From assembly GCA_947569705.1 (NCBI GenBank), contig CANOSP010000002.1, positions 62,001-126,000 of the forward strand: a stretch of DNA of 64,000 bases, written 5' to 3'. The notes beneath the pieces are model-generated. The model ran no database searches and was not told the DNA's origin. It saw only the letters and a program-made list of their open reading frames with translations. This stretch comes from an uncultured Erysipelotrichaceae bacterium. Its GTDB lineage: Bacteria > Bacillota_I > Bacilli_A > Erysipelotrichales > Erysipelotrichaceae. This document shows, piece by piece, positions 1 to 8,030 of the stretch (position 1 is its first letter; every line of letters begins with the position of its first letter). Both the position numbers and the translations under genes were made by a program.

Positions 1-745
1 AACAGAATAATAATATTATACTGATTACCATATTCAATTTATGTGCCTTGATATACAATGCACTCATTTGAAAAATATTCTTTTTATCTATCTCTTTCTT
101 TTTTACCGATTCATGACCTTTACGATCGTGATCTAATTGAGATAAACTGTTTTCTTTTATTAACTCCAAACTTCGATGCTCAATACGATACGAAATATCT
201 GCCACATCATCAAACAATGCCTCATCATGCGTTGTTATTACTACCGTTATTTCCTTGCTTAACTGTTTGATCATGTCACAGACGATAACCGCATTCTTTT
301 GATCCAATGATGCACTCGGTTCATCCATTAATAATAAATCAGGCTCATTTAAAAGCGAGCGCATTATCTGTACTCTGCGTTTCTCTCCGTTTGATAATTT
401 TTTTACCTTTTGATTCTTTAACTCGATCATGTCAAACTTTTCTAATAAATGATTGATCTTTTCATTATCTAAATTCGCAAATAATAAGTTATCGTAAACA
501 GATAGATTTTCAAATAATTCTATCTCTTGGAATAAATATTCTATTTTATGGTTATTTTCTATAACACCTTCATAATCCTTATCTAATCCCGCAATGATTT
601 GAAACAACGTTGTTTTCCCGCTGCCGCTTTCCCCGTAGATCGTAATACAGCCGTGATCAGGAAATGCTAAATTCAAATTTTGAAATACACAGACATCATT
701 ATGCTTATTATGGTAGGTTTTATTAATGCCGATTAGTTTCATCAT
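1..745 (-). CDS. ABC transporter, ATPase domain fused to a permease (3' part outside window)
   Basis: The reading frame is open from an ATG at 745, behind an AGAGGG ribosome site, to the window edge, so only about 248 residues are seen. The first ~215 residues are a complete ABC ATPase: Walker A GESGSGKTT near residue 36, signature LSNGEKRRVQ, Walker B LLLMDEPSASLD and the H-loop in TTHDEA. A lysine-rich linker follows and then a hydrophobic stretch (NMVISIILLFC) that looks like the first membrane segment of a fused permease. ATPase-first fusions to FtsX-like permeases are common in Bacillota peptide and antibiotic export systems. The substrate cannot be read from this part. Confidence 0.85.
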   Translation of the reverse strand, partial: MMKLIGINKTYHNKHNDVCVFQNLNLAFPDHGCITIYGESGSGKTTLFQIIAGLDKDYEGVIENNHKIEYLFQEIELFENLSVYDNLLFANLDNEKINHLLEKFDMIELKNQKVKKLSNGEKRRVQIMRSLLNEPDLLLMDEPSASLDQKNAVIVCDMIKQLSKEITVVITTHDEALFDDVADISYRIEHRSLELIKENSLSQLDHDRKGHESVKKKEIDKKNIFQMSALYIKAHKLNMVISIILLFC

Positions 746-1069
746 CCGCACCCTCTTTCTATTTCAAATAATTATTTTAAAATGATTTAAAATTCATTAT
801 ATGATAATTTTTTATTTTTTACTAAAAATATGTAAGCGCTTAACTGATTTAATTGTAACATAAATATTCATAATGTCAATTTTTATTATCAATAAATATA
901 TAATCAAAATCTTTTATAATAGATAATTAACTCATATAAGAAGAAAATACCGGATTTACATATGGAAATAAAATAAAAAAATCAAAAATTTTTTAGTAAT
1001 TTATCTTTTCGACGTGTAAATAAAAGATAGGGGAATTTTTTAAGCTGAATTATAGACAAACGAAAGGAG
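746..1069. other. AT-rich intergenic region with shared Rpn leader
   Basis: No gene is visible. The right part (about 1000-1069) resembles the sequence in front of the third Rpn copy (41585-41665 on the minus strand), including the stretch AAAAGATAGGGG and a shared AGCTGAATTATAGACAA, so the duplicated unit includes its leader. A cre-like site lies at 831-846. Confidence 0.5.
831..846. promoter_or_regulatory. cre-like palindrome
   Basis: TGTAAGCGCTTAAC at 831-844 is close to the CcpA operator consensus, with a perfect AAGCGCTT centre but one mismatch at a conserved right-hand base. It is about 85 bases upstream of the ABC transporter start. Carbon-catabolite control is only a possibility. Confidence 0.3.
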
Positions 1070-1081
1070 ATGACAAAGTCT

Positions 1082-1579
1082 ATGAATAAAGTAAATGAAA
1101 TGATTGATCATAACGATCATAAAATCACCTATGATGAATATTGTAAAAGGATTTTATGTAACAAGCAGATATTGGCAAGAATTATTAAAGAGTGTGTTTC
1201 GGAGTTTCGCGATATTCCGTTAGCCGATATTCCCAATTACATGGAAAATGATCCGACAATGAATATTAATATCGAGAAGGCTGCCGATAAAATCTATGGA
1301 ATGAATACCGAGGATATATCTGTACACGGTGCCAAGATCATTTTTGATATTATTGTAGGTATCAGATTACCTGATTCACCCGAAAAAGAAAGCATCGGTT
1401 TAATTCTAAATATCGAAGCACAGGCAAGCAGTAATACACCCTACCCGTTATTAAACCGTGCAATTTATTACTGCAGTAGATTGCTGGCAAGACAAAAGAA
1501 TCGCCCTGACGGCTTCCAACATTCAGATTTTCAGAATCTAAAAAAAAGTCTATTCGATATGGATTGTGATGAATTCTAA
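1082..1579 (+). CDS. Rpn/PD-(D/E)XK nuclease family protein, N-terminal part (copy 1, frameshifted)
   Basis: This is the catalytic part of a recombination-promoting-nuclease/putative transposase (PDDEXK_2 type) protein. The motif I read as the active site is IIFDII followed by LILNIEAQA, giving the D...ExQ pattern of the family. The frame ends at 1579 just after an A8 tract (1530-1537); in the 347-residue third copy the tract is A7 and the same sequence continues as one protein. ATG 1082 is preferred over 1070 because the ribosome site AAAGGAG lies directly against the 1070 ATG. The function as a whole is unproven; relatives have been linked to RecA-independent recombination and phage defence. 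Confidence 0.75.
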   Translation: MNKVNEMIDHNDHKITYDEYCKRILCNKQILARIIKECVSEFRDIPLADIPNYMENDPTMNINIEKAADKIYGMNTEDISVHGAKIIFDIIVGIRLPDSPEKESIGLILNIEAQASSNTPYPLLNRAIYYCSRLLARQKNRPDGFQHSDFQNLKKSLFDMDCDEF

Positions 1580-2039
1580 GAAAGCAACTGAGGGAGTAAT
1601 GAATCAATATTCAATCAGTGAGAAATGTTTAAAAAGAGTGTATCATTTCGCTAAAGAAGAATATGATAAACTTACAATCATCATGATTTATCCCAACAGT
1701 AAATATGATGTGAATGATGATAACTATAGTTTAATGGAGATGTTACATATCTTGTTTAAAGCAAAAATGACGACACATGAGAAAAAGCGCCAATTAGAAA
1801 AAAACAATGGTATATTGATGACAAAGAAAACAGAACGGGAGGTTGAAGGTATGTGTAATTTGTCTCAGGTTTTTATTGAAGATGGATTTATTAAAGGACA
1901 AAGTAAGATTGTTCTTAATTTAATGAAAAAAACAAAACAAACAATTAATGAAGTAATGGACTCATTAGACATAGAAGAAATATATCGACCTAAAATTACA
2001 GACTTCATCAACCAACAAAACGCAAAAAACGAGAATTAA
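1566..2039 (+). CDS. Rpn family protein, C-terminal part (copy 1, frameshifted)
   Basis: The frame continues the protein fragment at 1082-1579 after a one-base shift at the A8 tract. It overlaps that fragment's stop codon (GTG at 1566, ATG at 1569), so it could be reached by slippage or by reinitiation, or it may be a dead fragment. The region has the conserved MIYPNSKYD block, an EKNNGI...TKKTEREVEGMCNLSQ helix region and an unusual tail lacking the GRKEGLAEG repeats present in the other two copies. An internal ATG at 1851 has a GGGAGG site 8 bases upstream (see findings). Confidence 0.65.
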   Translation: MMNSKKATEGVMNQYSISEKCLKRVYHFAKEEYDKLTIIMIYPNSKYDVNDDNYSLMEMLHILFKAKMTTHEKKRQLEKNNGILMTKKTEREVEGMCNLSQVFIEDGFIKGQSKIVLNLMKKTKQTINEVMDSLDIEEIYRPKITDFINQQNAKNEN

Positions 2040-2052
2040 CATCTCGTTTTTT
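2024..2052. terminator. bidirectional intrinsic terminator
   Basis: An 11-bp stem (AAAAAACGAGA / TCTCGTTTTTT) with a 7-base loop overlaps the last codons of the Rpn copy. It has A and T tracts on both sides and lies between that gene and the 3' end of dnaN, so it probably serves both strands. Confidence 0.85.
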
Positions 2053-2082
2053 CTATTCTATAAAAGATACACAAGCAGCTGC

Positions 2083-3201
2083 CTAAGCATACGTTCTCAC
2101 CGGCAGTACCAGTTGAAGCACACTGTCATCACTTACCGATTGAATAATAAACGGTTTCATCTCACCGCATAAAGAGAACTTCACCAAATCCCCGTCCAAC
2201 GCTTTGATCGCATCGAACACATACTTACCGTTACAGCTGATTTCCAAAGAACCGCCGGTGAAGCTGGCAGAACTTAAAATTTCAGTAGAAGAACCAACCT
2301 CTAAAGACTTACTGGACAACACACATTCATTTTCAGAAAGCGTAAACTTAATCACAGACACACCGTCACTCTTAATAAAGCTTGCACGATCAATCGCATT
2401 TAACAGATCTTTTGTATCCATTGTCAACTCATAATCAAAGCTTAACGGAATCAAACGACTAGTCTCCGGATACACACCGTCAATCAAACGAGTTTGAATA
2501 ATCGTATCATCCACAATAAACTGAGCCTTGCGATCATTAACGGCAATTTCAACATCACCGTCATTCTCTAATGTTTTATAAACCTCAGACAAGCTTTTAC
2601 CGGGAACCGTAATATTGAATTTCACCGAATCATGAATATTAATATTTTTACGCGCCAAACGATAAGAATCCGTCGCAACGCACTGTAACAGCTTGCCGTC
2701 ACAAGAAAAATTCACACCGGTAAGCACAGGTCTTGTTTCCTTATCACTGACCGCAAAAGAAGTTTGATTAATAATCTTCTTTAACAAATCCTTACCCATG
2801 GTGAAGATTTCAGCCGGTTTGGCAAAATCAATCGGCGGATAATCATCAGCGCTCATACCGTTAATCTTAAATTCAGCACTTTTGCCGCTGATCTTCGTTA
2901 AAGTACCGTCAATCATTTCCACTTCAATCTGATCTGCATCAATCTTTCTTACAATCTCTAAAATATAACGAGACTCTAAAACAACCGAACCCATATCATG
3001 AATCTGTAACGGACATTCCTCAGAAGCGGAAATTGTCGTTTGAATCGAAATATCAGAATCACTGCCGGTTAAAACAAGCTGTTTATTATCCGCAACGATT
3101 TTAATACCTGAAAAAGCAGGTAACGGACTGTAATTTGAAATGGCACGAGCAGCTGTGGCAAGACCTTGCAAAAAAGCTTTTTTAGAAACCTTGAAATACA
3201 T
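2083..3201 (-). CDS. dnaN: DNA polymerase III beta sliding clamp
   Basis: DnaN is the ring-shaped clamp that tethers the replicative polymerase and many repair proteins to DNA. The 372-residue product has the family's usual length, begins MYFKVSKKAFLQGL and ends in the conserved LPVRTYA clamp C-terminus. It lies directly downstream of dnaA with a 146-bp spacer containing DnaA boxes, the standard dnaA-dnaN arrangement. No defect is seen. Confidence 0.97.
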   Translation of the reverse strand: MYFKVSKKAFLQGLATAARAISNYSPLPAFSGIKIVADNKQLVLTGSDSDISIQTTISASEECPLQIHDMGSVVLESRYILEIVRKIDADQIEVEMIDGTLTKISGKSAEFKINGMSADDYPPIDFAKPAEIFTMGKDLLKKIINQTSFAVSDKETRPVLTGVNFSCDGKLLQCVATDSYRLARKNINIHDSVKFNITVPGKSLSEVYKTLENDGDVEIAVNDRKAQFIVDDTIIQTRLIDGVYPETSRLIPLSFDYELTMDTKDLLNAIDRASFIKSDGVSVIKFTLSENECVLSSKSLEVGSSTEILSSASFTGGSLEISCNGKYVFDAIKALDGDLVKFSLCGEMKPFIIQSVSDDSVLQLVLPVRTYA

Positions 3202-3253
3202 GGATAAAACTCCCTTCTTATATATTTTTTTATAAAGGATATAACAATAAGGG

Positions 3254-3346
3254 TGTGGATAACTGTGGAAAAGTACAAAACCCCTTATATTATAGACCTA
3301 TTTTAACAAAAATCACTGTTGATGAAAAGTGGATAGATGTGGATAA
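3254..3346. other. DnaA-box cluster between dnaA and dnaN (second half of oriC)
   Basis: Perfect TGTGGATAA boxes lie at 3254-3262 and 3338-3346, with a near-box TGTGGAAAA at 3264-3272 and GTGGATAGA next to the second. The surrounding AT-rich sequence runs to the dnaN start. In Bacillus subtilis the duplex-unwinding part of a bipartite origin sits in this same dnaA-dnaN gap, so this is a good candidate for the unwinding site. Confidence 0.7.
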
Positions 3347-3347
3347 C

Positions 3348-4703
3348 TCAGATAATCCCTAATTTATGCTCAATTTGGATAACAGCTTGCCGCATAATCT
3401 CATTATCCTTTAACAGCTTCACCATTTTTTCATAACCAGACATCACGGTAGAATGATCTCTGCCGCCGAATTCCAAGCCGATCTTCACATAAGGTAAATC
3501 TAAATGCTTACGGCATAAATACATAGCGATATGACGAGCTGTCGCAATATTTTTCGTTCGTGACTTAGATTCAATCTGATGTTTCGTCAATCCATAATAA
3601 TCACATACACATTTCTTAATTTGCTTCACATTTAACTCACTGCGTTCACGCTGAATAATCGGATCCTCTTTAAATATTTCCTGCGCGAAAGCAAGATCGA
3701 TTCGTTTCGGATTATACAAGATCGCCTTAAAAAACAACTCATTTAATGTTCCCTCAAGCTTACGGACATCACTGGAAAACTTCATCGCAAGAAAATCAAG
3801 CACCTCATCATCAATCATGATTTCATCTTCGCGACCTTCCAATTTTTTCGATAAAATCGCTTTGGCAGTTTCAAACTCCGGTGCCCCGACAGCTACCGAT
3901 AAACCGCTGGAGAAGCGAGAAATTAAACGATTCTCAATTCCCTTTAAATCATTCGGATGAATATCACTCGTAATTACAATCTGTTTATGCTTAGAAATCA
4001 GCTTATTATAAAGATTAAAAAATACTTCCTGAGAAGCACTCTGCGTTAAACGCTGAATATCATCGATTAATAAATAATCAACCTCAGCGATTCGATCCTT
4101 TACTTCTTCCACTGTTTTATTTTTCATTGATTCTATCAATAAGGTGACAAAATCCTCGCTGTAAATATACAAAATTTTCGCATCCGGCTTATTTTCTCTT
4201 ACATAATTGCCGATCGCATGAAGCAGATGCGTTTTACCGAGTCCCGAATTTCCGTAAATAAAAACCGGATTATTATATTTTCCCGGGTAATAACAACAGC
4301 TTAAAGCAGCTGCCTGCGCTTCCCGATTATTCTTTCCGATGACAAAGCTGTCAAACGTATAATCACGTTTAATTTTATCCTCAAAAATTAGTTCATTACG
4401 AGCTTTCGCAACCGAGGAATTAGAAATACGATCCATTTCTTCCTTCAAAAAGATCTGACATCCGATTTTATACTCTAAAACACCGGACAGCGTATTTTGA
4501 ATCACATCCAACTGCTCGGTCATAATTTGTTTATTAACTTTATAAGGAACCAAAATTGTCGCAAAATCCTCATCAATATCATACAATTGAGAATCCTTAA
4601 TCCAAAGATTATAAACGGCAGCGTCAAAATGACCACTGGTCTCTAATAAAGCCAATGTTTTCTGCCAAATATCATCTAATTGTTTGCGTATAAATTCAGA
4701 CAT
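3348..4703 (-). CDS. dnaA: Chromosomal replication initiator protein
   Basis: DnaA binds DnaA boxes at oriC and opens the duplex as an ATP-bound filament. The 451-residue product has an N-terminal helicase-interaction domain, an AAA+ core with Walker A GNSGLGKTHLLHAIGN near residue 150 and Walker B YLLIDDIQ, and the C-terminal box-binding domain with the signature GGRDHSTVMSG. A strong ribosome site (AAAAGGAG) precedes the ATG at 4703. DnaA boxes flank the gene on both sides, which fits autoregulation. Confidence 0.98.
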   Translation of the reverse strand: MSEFIRKQLDDIWQKTLALLETSGHFDAAVYNLWIKDSQLYDIDEDFATILVPYKVNKQIMTEQLDVIQNTLSGVLEYKIGCQIFLKEEMDRISNSSVAKARNELIFEDKIKRDYTFDSFVIGKNNREAQAAALSCCYYPGKYNNPVFIYGNSGLGKTHLLHAIGNYVRENKPDAKILYIYSEDFVTLLIESMKNKTVEEVKDRIAEVDYLLIDDIQRLTQSASQEVFFNLYNKLISKHKQIVITSDIHPNDLKGIENRLISRFSSGLSVAVGAPEFETAKAILSKKLEGREDEIMIDDEVLDFLAMKFSSDVRKLEGTLNELFFKAILYNPKRIDLAFAQEIFKEDPIIQRERSELNVKQIKKCVCDYYGLTKHQIESKSRTKNIATARHIAMYLCRKHLDLPYVKIGLEFGGRDHSTVMSGYEKMVKLLKDNEIMRQAVIQIEHKLGII

Positions 4704-5044
4704 AGTAAAACTCCTTTTACCTTTCTTCTATTTTACTACAAAATCAGCTAAAACGCTATGATGAATTCACAGGAAATGATTTCAAAACGAAATTCATAAG
4801 CAAACTGCCGCATCTTTCCCGTGAGATTTCAAATAAAGCGTTGCTCTTAAACAGTGAATTTGTCATAAGGGGAAATAAAAATAATTAAATCAAAGATAAT
4901 ATTATCACACTGTTTTCAACTAAAAGCGATCAAAAACGATCATAAGAAACATATAAATTCAGCGGTTATAGCTCACAGTTCTTTCAGATGAAGCAGAGAG
5001 TGAACGATCACCGTAAATGAAAAAGCATAAAATTATTGATAAAG

Positions 5045-5335
5045 TTATCCACAATTTAAATACTTTTCCACATTACTTACTGTGGATAATTGACGGTGTG
5101 GATAAAAGAATCAGTGGATAAAGGGAAAAAATCGCTGTTTCTTATCATTTATCCACATAAAAAAACAGTCATAAACCCTATAATAACGGCATAAAATAGA
5201 CTTTTACCACTTATCCGCATACTGTGGAAAAGATCATAAAAAAACAGTGGTAAACTGCGTGGATAACTTTGAAATATGAATGAATATCCGATAATAAATT
5301 TCTATAAGTTACTCAATATATCTGAGTTATCCACA
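5045..5335. other. oriC: DnaA-box cluster between rpmH and dnaA
   Basis: Exact boxes (TTATCCACA or its complement) occur at 5045-5053, 5081-5089, 5097-5105, 5149-5157 and 5327-5335. One-mismatch boxes lie at 5064, 5113, 5211, 5223 and 5258. They sit in a 770-bp AT-rich gap with no gene. Together with the cluster at 3254-3346 this gives a bipartite origin around dnaA. The rest of the gap (4704-5044) shows nothing I can assign beyond the dnaA promoter region. Confidence 0.88.
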
Positions 5336-5397
5336 ATAAAAGTCCTGAAACAACGCCTATTTTCACGAAATTAATGATAGGAATTCAATAAATTTTA

Positions 5398-5426
5398 TTG
5401 ACACACAGTACGTTATTTTGTATAAT
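5398..5426 (+). promoter_or_regulatory. consensus housekeeping promoter of rpmH-rnpA
   Basis: TTGACA (5398-5403), a 17-base spacer and TATAAT (5421-5426) match the vegetative sigma consensus exactly and lie about 50 bases ahead of the rpmH start. Confidence 0.85.
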
Positions 5427-5476
5427 TTACGGGCATGCTCAATTAATGTAAAAAGATGTATAAGGAGGTGTTTCTT

Positions 5477-5611
5477 GTGAAAAGAACATATCAACCGAGC
5501 AAAAGAAAACATCAAAAAACTCATGGTTTCAGAGCCAGAATGGCAACTGTGGGTGGACGTAGAGTTTTAGCACGTCGCCGTAGTAAAGGTAGAAAAGTGT
5601 TATCAGCTTAA
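5477..5611 (+). CDS. rpmH: 50S ribosomal protein L34
   Basis: This 44-residue basic protein of the large ribosomal subunit begins [11 protein letters not shown] and ends [12 protein letters not shown], a typical L34. The start is GTG, with an ideal AAGGAGGTG ribosome site 8 bases upstream. It is the first gene of the usual rpmH-rnpA-yidC-khpB series to the right of oriC, and a terminator follows immediately, so the later genes probably depend on read-through or their own promoter. Confidence 0.97.
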   Translation: MKRTYQPSKRKHQKTHGFRARMATVGGRRVLARRRSKGRKVLSA

Positions 5612-5615
5612 AAAT

Positions 5616-5638
5616 CACTCGGCATCGAGTGTTTTTTT
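5616..5638 (+). terminator. intrinsic terminator after rpmH
   Basis: A 6-bp stem CACTCG / CGAGTG with a GCAT loop is followed by seven T residues, five bases after the rpmH stop codon. Confidence 0.85.
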
Positions 5639-5723
5639 GTAGAAGCGAATAAATAAAGTCAGAAAACATAAGCTGAAAATGACTTTATATAATATAAGGA
5701 TAAACAGAATAGGAGGAACATCC

Positions 5724-6050
5724 ATGAAGCGAGAATATCGTGTTCGGAAAAATGATGAATTTCCCGATATTATGAATTATAAACGATTTTATTCCTGCCC
5801 TTCCTTTACCTTATATATAAAGCCGCGTAAAGAAGACCATGCCCGTATCGGCATCTCTGCCGGAAAGAAACTGGGAAAAGCGCATATCCGCAACAAAGTA
5901 AAACGGCAGGTGCGGATGATGTGTACGGAAATTTATGATTTTGATGAAAAATTTGATTCCATTATCTTAGTTCGTCAAAATTATTTAAAAGAAAACTATC
6001 AAAACAATAAAAAATGCTTGGAAACGCTCTATAAAAAAGTTAAAATATAG
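5724..6050 (+). CDS. rnpA: Ribonuclease P protein component
   Basis: RnpA is the protein subunit of RNase P, which trims tRNA 5' leaders. The 108-residue product has the RNR motif (KAHIRNKVKRQVR, about residues 52-64) and the FTLYI...ARIGISAGKKLGKA core. ATG 5724 is chosen because AGGAGGA lies 7 bases upstream and the product then has family length; an upstream in-frame ATG at 5679 has no ribosome site. It lies between rpmH and yidC as in most Bacillota. Confidence 0.95.
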   Translation: MKREYRVRKNDEFPDIMNYKRFYSCPSFTLYIKPRKEDHARIGISAGKKLGKAHIRNKVKRQVRMMCTEIYDFDEKFDSIILVRQNYLKENYQNNKKCLETLYKKVKI

Positions 6051-6079
6051 TAGCAGCGAAAGAAGCGAGGAGAAAACAA

Positions 6080-6976
6080 ATGACACAATTTTTTAAAGAC
6101 AAACGAAAATTAATGATGATGACAATTTTCGTACTAGTAGTACTGGTTGCCTGTTCAAGTCCGCGTGATCCGGAAACAGGAAAAGTATATGCCGAAAAAT
6201 TGATCGGTTTAGATACATCATTCGGATCACAATTAAGCTTGGGATGGTTTGACGGTATTGTCGTATGGCCGATTGCACAGCTGATCAATTTGATAGCACA
6301 ATACAGTGATGCTGGTGTCGGTATTATCGTAGTAACATTGTTACTTCAGTTTGTGACGGCAGCCTTTACGATTAAATCGCAAGTATCGGCACAAAGAATG
6401 CAGATGATTCAGCCGGAATTGCAGAAAATTCAAAATAAATATGCCGGAAAAACAGACGATCGTTCTAAAATGATGCAGGCACAGGAAATGCAGCAGCTGT
6501 ATTCCAAATATAAAATCAATCCGTTCGGTACCATTTTAGTAACATTCCTGCAATTTCCGATTATCTTAGGTGTATATCAGGCAACACAGCGTGCGCAGGC
6601 AGTTGTGGAAGGCTCCTTCCTGAATATCAATTTGACTGAAACACCGATGTGGGGAATTCAAAACGGACAGTGGGTATACATTGTGATTTTCTTACTCATG
6701 GCACTGTTCCAATTTATATCAATGAAATTTCCGCAATGGATGCAGAAATACCGCGAAAAGCACAGCAATGTAAAACGCAAGGATTACGCAAATCCGAAAC
6801 AAGGAAACGGCATGGCAAACTCCATGAACATGATGATGTATGTCAGTTTGGCAATGATCTGCGTATTTGCGATCAACTGGCCGTTATCCATGTCATTCTA
6901 TTGGTTAATATCATCACTTGCACGTGTGATTCAAAATATCGTGATTCAAAAATTCTTTATTAAAGATACGATTTAA
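6080..6976 (+). CDS. yidC: Membrane protein insertase YidC (lipoprotein type)
   Basis: YidC inserts membrane proteins alone or with the Sec translocon. The 298-residue protein starts with a lipoprotein signal (LVVLVAC, lipid-bearing Cys about residue 25), as in SpoIIIJ/YidC1 of Gram-positives. It then shows the 60-kDa inner-membrane-protein core with five predicted transmembrane segments, including TLLLQFVTAAFTIKSQ and FPIILGVYQATQ. It is followed by khpB after a short gap, a conserved pairing. Confidence 0.96.
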   Translation: MTQFFKDKRKLMMMTIFVLVVLVACSSPRDPETGKVYAEKLIGLDTSFGSQLSLGWFDGIVVWPIAQLINLIAQYSDAGVGIIVVTLLLQFVTAAFTIKSQVSAQRMQMIQPELQKIQNKYAGKTDDRSKMMQAQEMQQLYSKYKINPFGTILVTFLQFPIILGVYQATQRAQAVVEGSFLNINLTETPMWGIQNGQWVYIVIFLLMALFQFISMKFPQWMQKYREKHSNVKRKDYANPKQGNGMANSMNMMMYVSLAMICVFAINWPLSMSFYWLISSLARVIQNIVIQKFFIKDTI

Positions 6977-6990
6977 AGGCGGTGAACAGC

Positions 6991-7620
6991 ATGAAAAAGA
7001 TTTATACCGGAAAAAGTATTGATGAAATTTTAGCATCGGCAGCACAAGAAAAAGGCTGTGAAAAAGAAGCGCTCTATTATGAAGTAAAAGATGAAAAAGC
7101 AGGATTTTTAGGACTGGGCAAAGAAGTCAGCGCCGAAGTGTATTCTCAAGAAGATATTATGGAATATGCGAAAGAGTATTTACAGACTTATTTCGACGGA
7201 ATCGAAATGGAATCCTATGTAGAAGTAACCGTGGATAACGAAGGTTTCTTTCATGTAGAGCTGGATACGCAAAATAATGCGATCATGATCGGAAGAAACG
7301 GTGCGACGCTGCAATCATTAAATATGATTCTAAAAGCAGTGCTGTGCAGTGAGTTCAAACGCAGAATCGGTGTTCTTGTGGATATTAACGGCTACAAAGA
7401 AGATAAATATGATAAGATTTGCCATATTGCGCAAAGAGCCGCAAGAAGTGTAAGAAGAACTAAGGTTGATGTAACACTGGATCCGATGCCTGCCGATGAG
7501 CGTAAAGCAATTCATAACTGCCTGACCAATATGGCAGGAGTTTCAACGGTCAGCGAAGGAGAAGGCAAACAACGCAGAATAAAGATAGTTTATAATCCGG
7601 GTAAAGAAGTGGATATTTAA
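6991..7620 (+). CDS. khpB: RNA-binding protein KhpB/Jag
   Basis: The 209-residue protein has a Jag-N domain (YTGKSIDEILASAA, residues 1-50), a type II KH domain around GRNGATLQSLNMIL, and an R3H domain at the C-terminus (DPMPADERKAIHNCLTN). Relatives bind RNA, pair with KhpA and influence cell elongation and division. ATG 6991 has AAAGGCGGTG just upstream; a GTG at 6982 inside that site is less likely. It closes the oriC-side operon and a terminator follows. Confidence 0.93.
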   Translation: MKKIYTGKSIDEILASAAQEKGCEKEALYYEVKDEKAGFLGLGKEVSAEVYSQEDIMEYAKEYLQTYFDGIEMESYVEVTVDNEGFFHVELDTQNNAIMIGRNGATLQSLNMILKAVLCSEFKRRIGVLVDINGYKEDKYDKICHIAQRAARSVRRTKVDVTLDPMPADERKAIHNCLTNMAGVSTVSEGEGKQRRIKIVYNPGKEVDI

Positions 7621-7637
7621 ACAGAAGTAATTTATAT

Positions 7638-7674
7638 ACAAAAAAAACTGTTAAAACGACAGTTTTTTTTGTAC
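7638..7674 (+). terminator. intrinsic terminator after khpB
   Basis: The stem ACAAAAAAAACTGT / ACAGTTTTTTTTGT ends in an eight-T run. The flanking A tract makes it potentially bidirectional. Confidence 0.85.
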
Positions 7675-7702
7675 ATTCCTTTATTTTATTGACAAAAAGG
7701 TA

Positions 7703-7731
7703 TTGAAAAGACTTAATCGAAATGGTAAAAT
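7703..7731 (+). promoter_or_regulatory. extended -10 promoter of the giant surface protein gene
   Basis: TTGAAA (7703-7708), 17 bases, then TGGTAAAAT (TG extension at 7723-7724, -10 hexamer at 7726-7731). It would give a 5' leader of nearly 290 bases before the 8027 start. Confidence 0.6.
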
Positions 7732-7956
7732 ATGAAAATAGATACAATCAATAACTATGAGAAAATGAAAGTATAAATAGAATAGCAAAATTTTGCAATT
7801 TCCACTGATAGATTGAAATAAAGCTATGAAATTGATGAAAAAACGTATGTTTGAAAAGGCATACATTTGTAGATAGATAAAAAGAAAAAGGAGTGCGATT
7901 CTTATCGATTTACAATAATCAGTACATCAGCATAAGATAATAAGGAAGCTTTTTAT

Positions 7957-8030
7957 ATGATAAATAGTATAGGAGAGCTGTTTATCGTATGAAATATAAA
8001 TTAAGAAATGAAGGAGAGGCGGATTTATGA
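7957..8030 (+). other. two tiny leader ORFs chained by ATGA overlaps
   Basis: An 11-codon frame runs from ATG 7957 to TGA 7990-7992. It overlaps a 13-codon frame starting at ATG 7989 and ending at TGA 8028-8030, which in turn overlaps the ATG (8027) of the surface protein. Each start has a purine-rich upstream stretch (AAGGAAG, AGGAGAG, AAGGAGAGG). The chain could couple translation, or it may be chance in a purine-rich leader. Confidence 0.35.
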
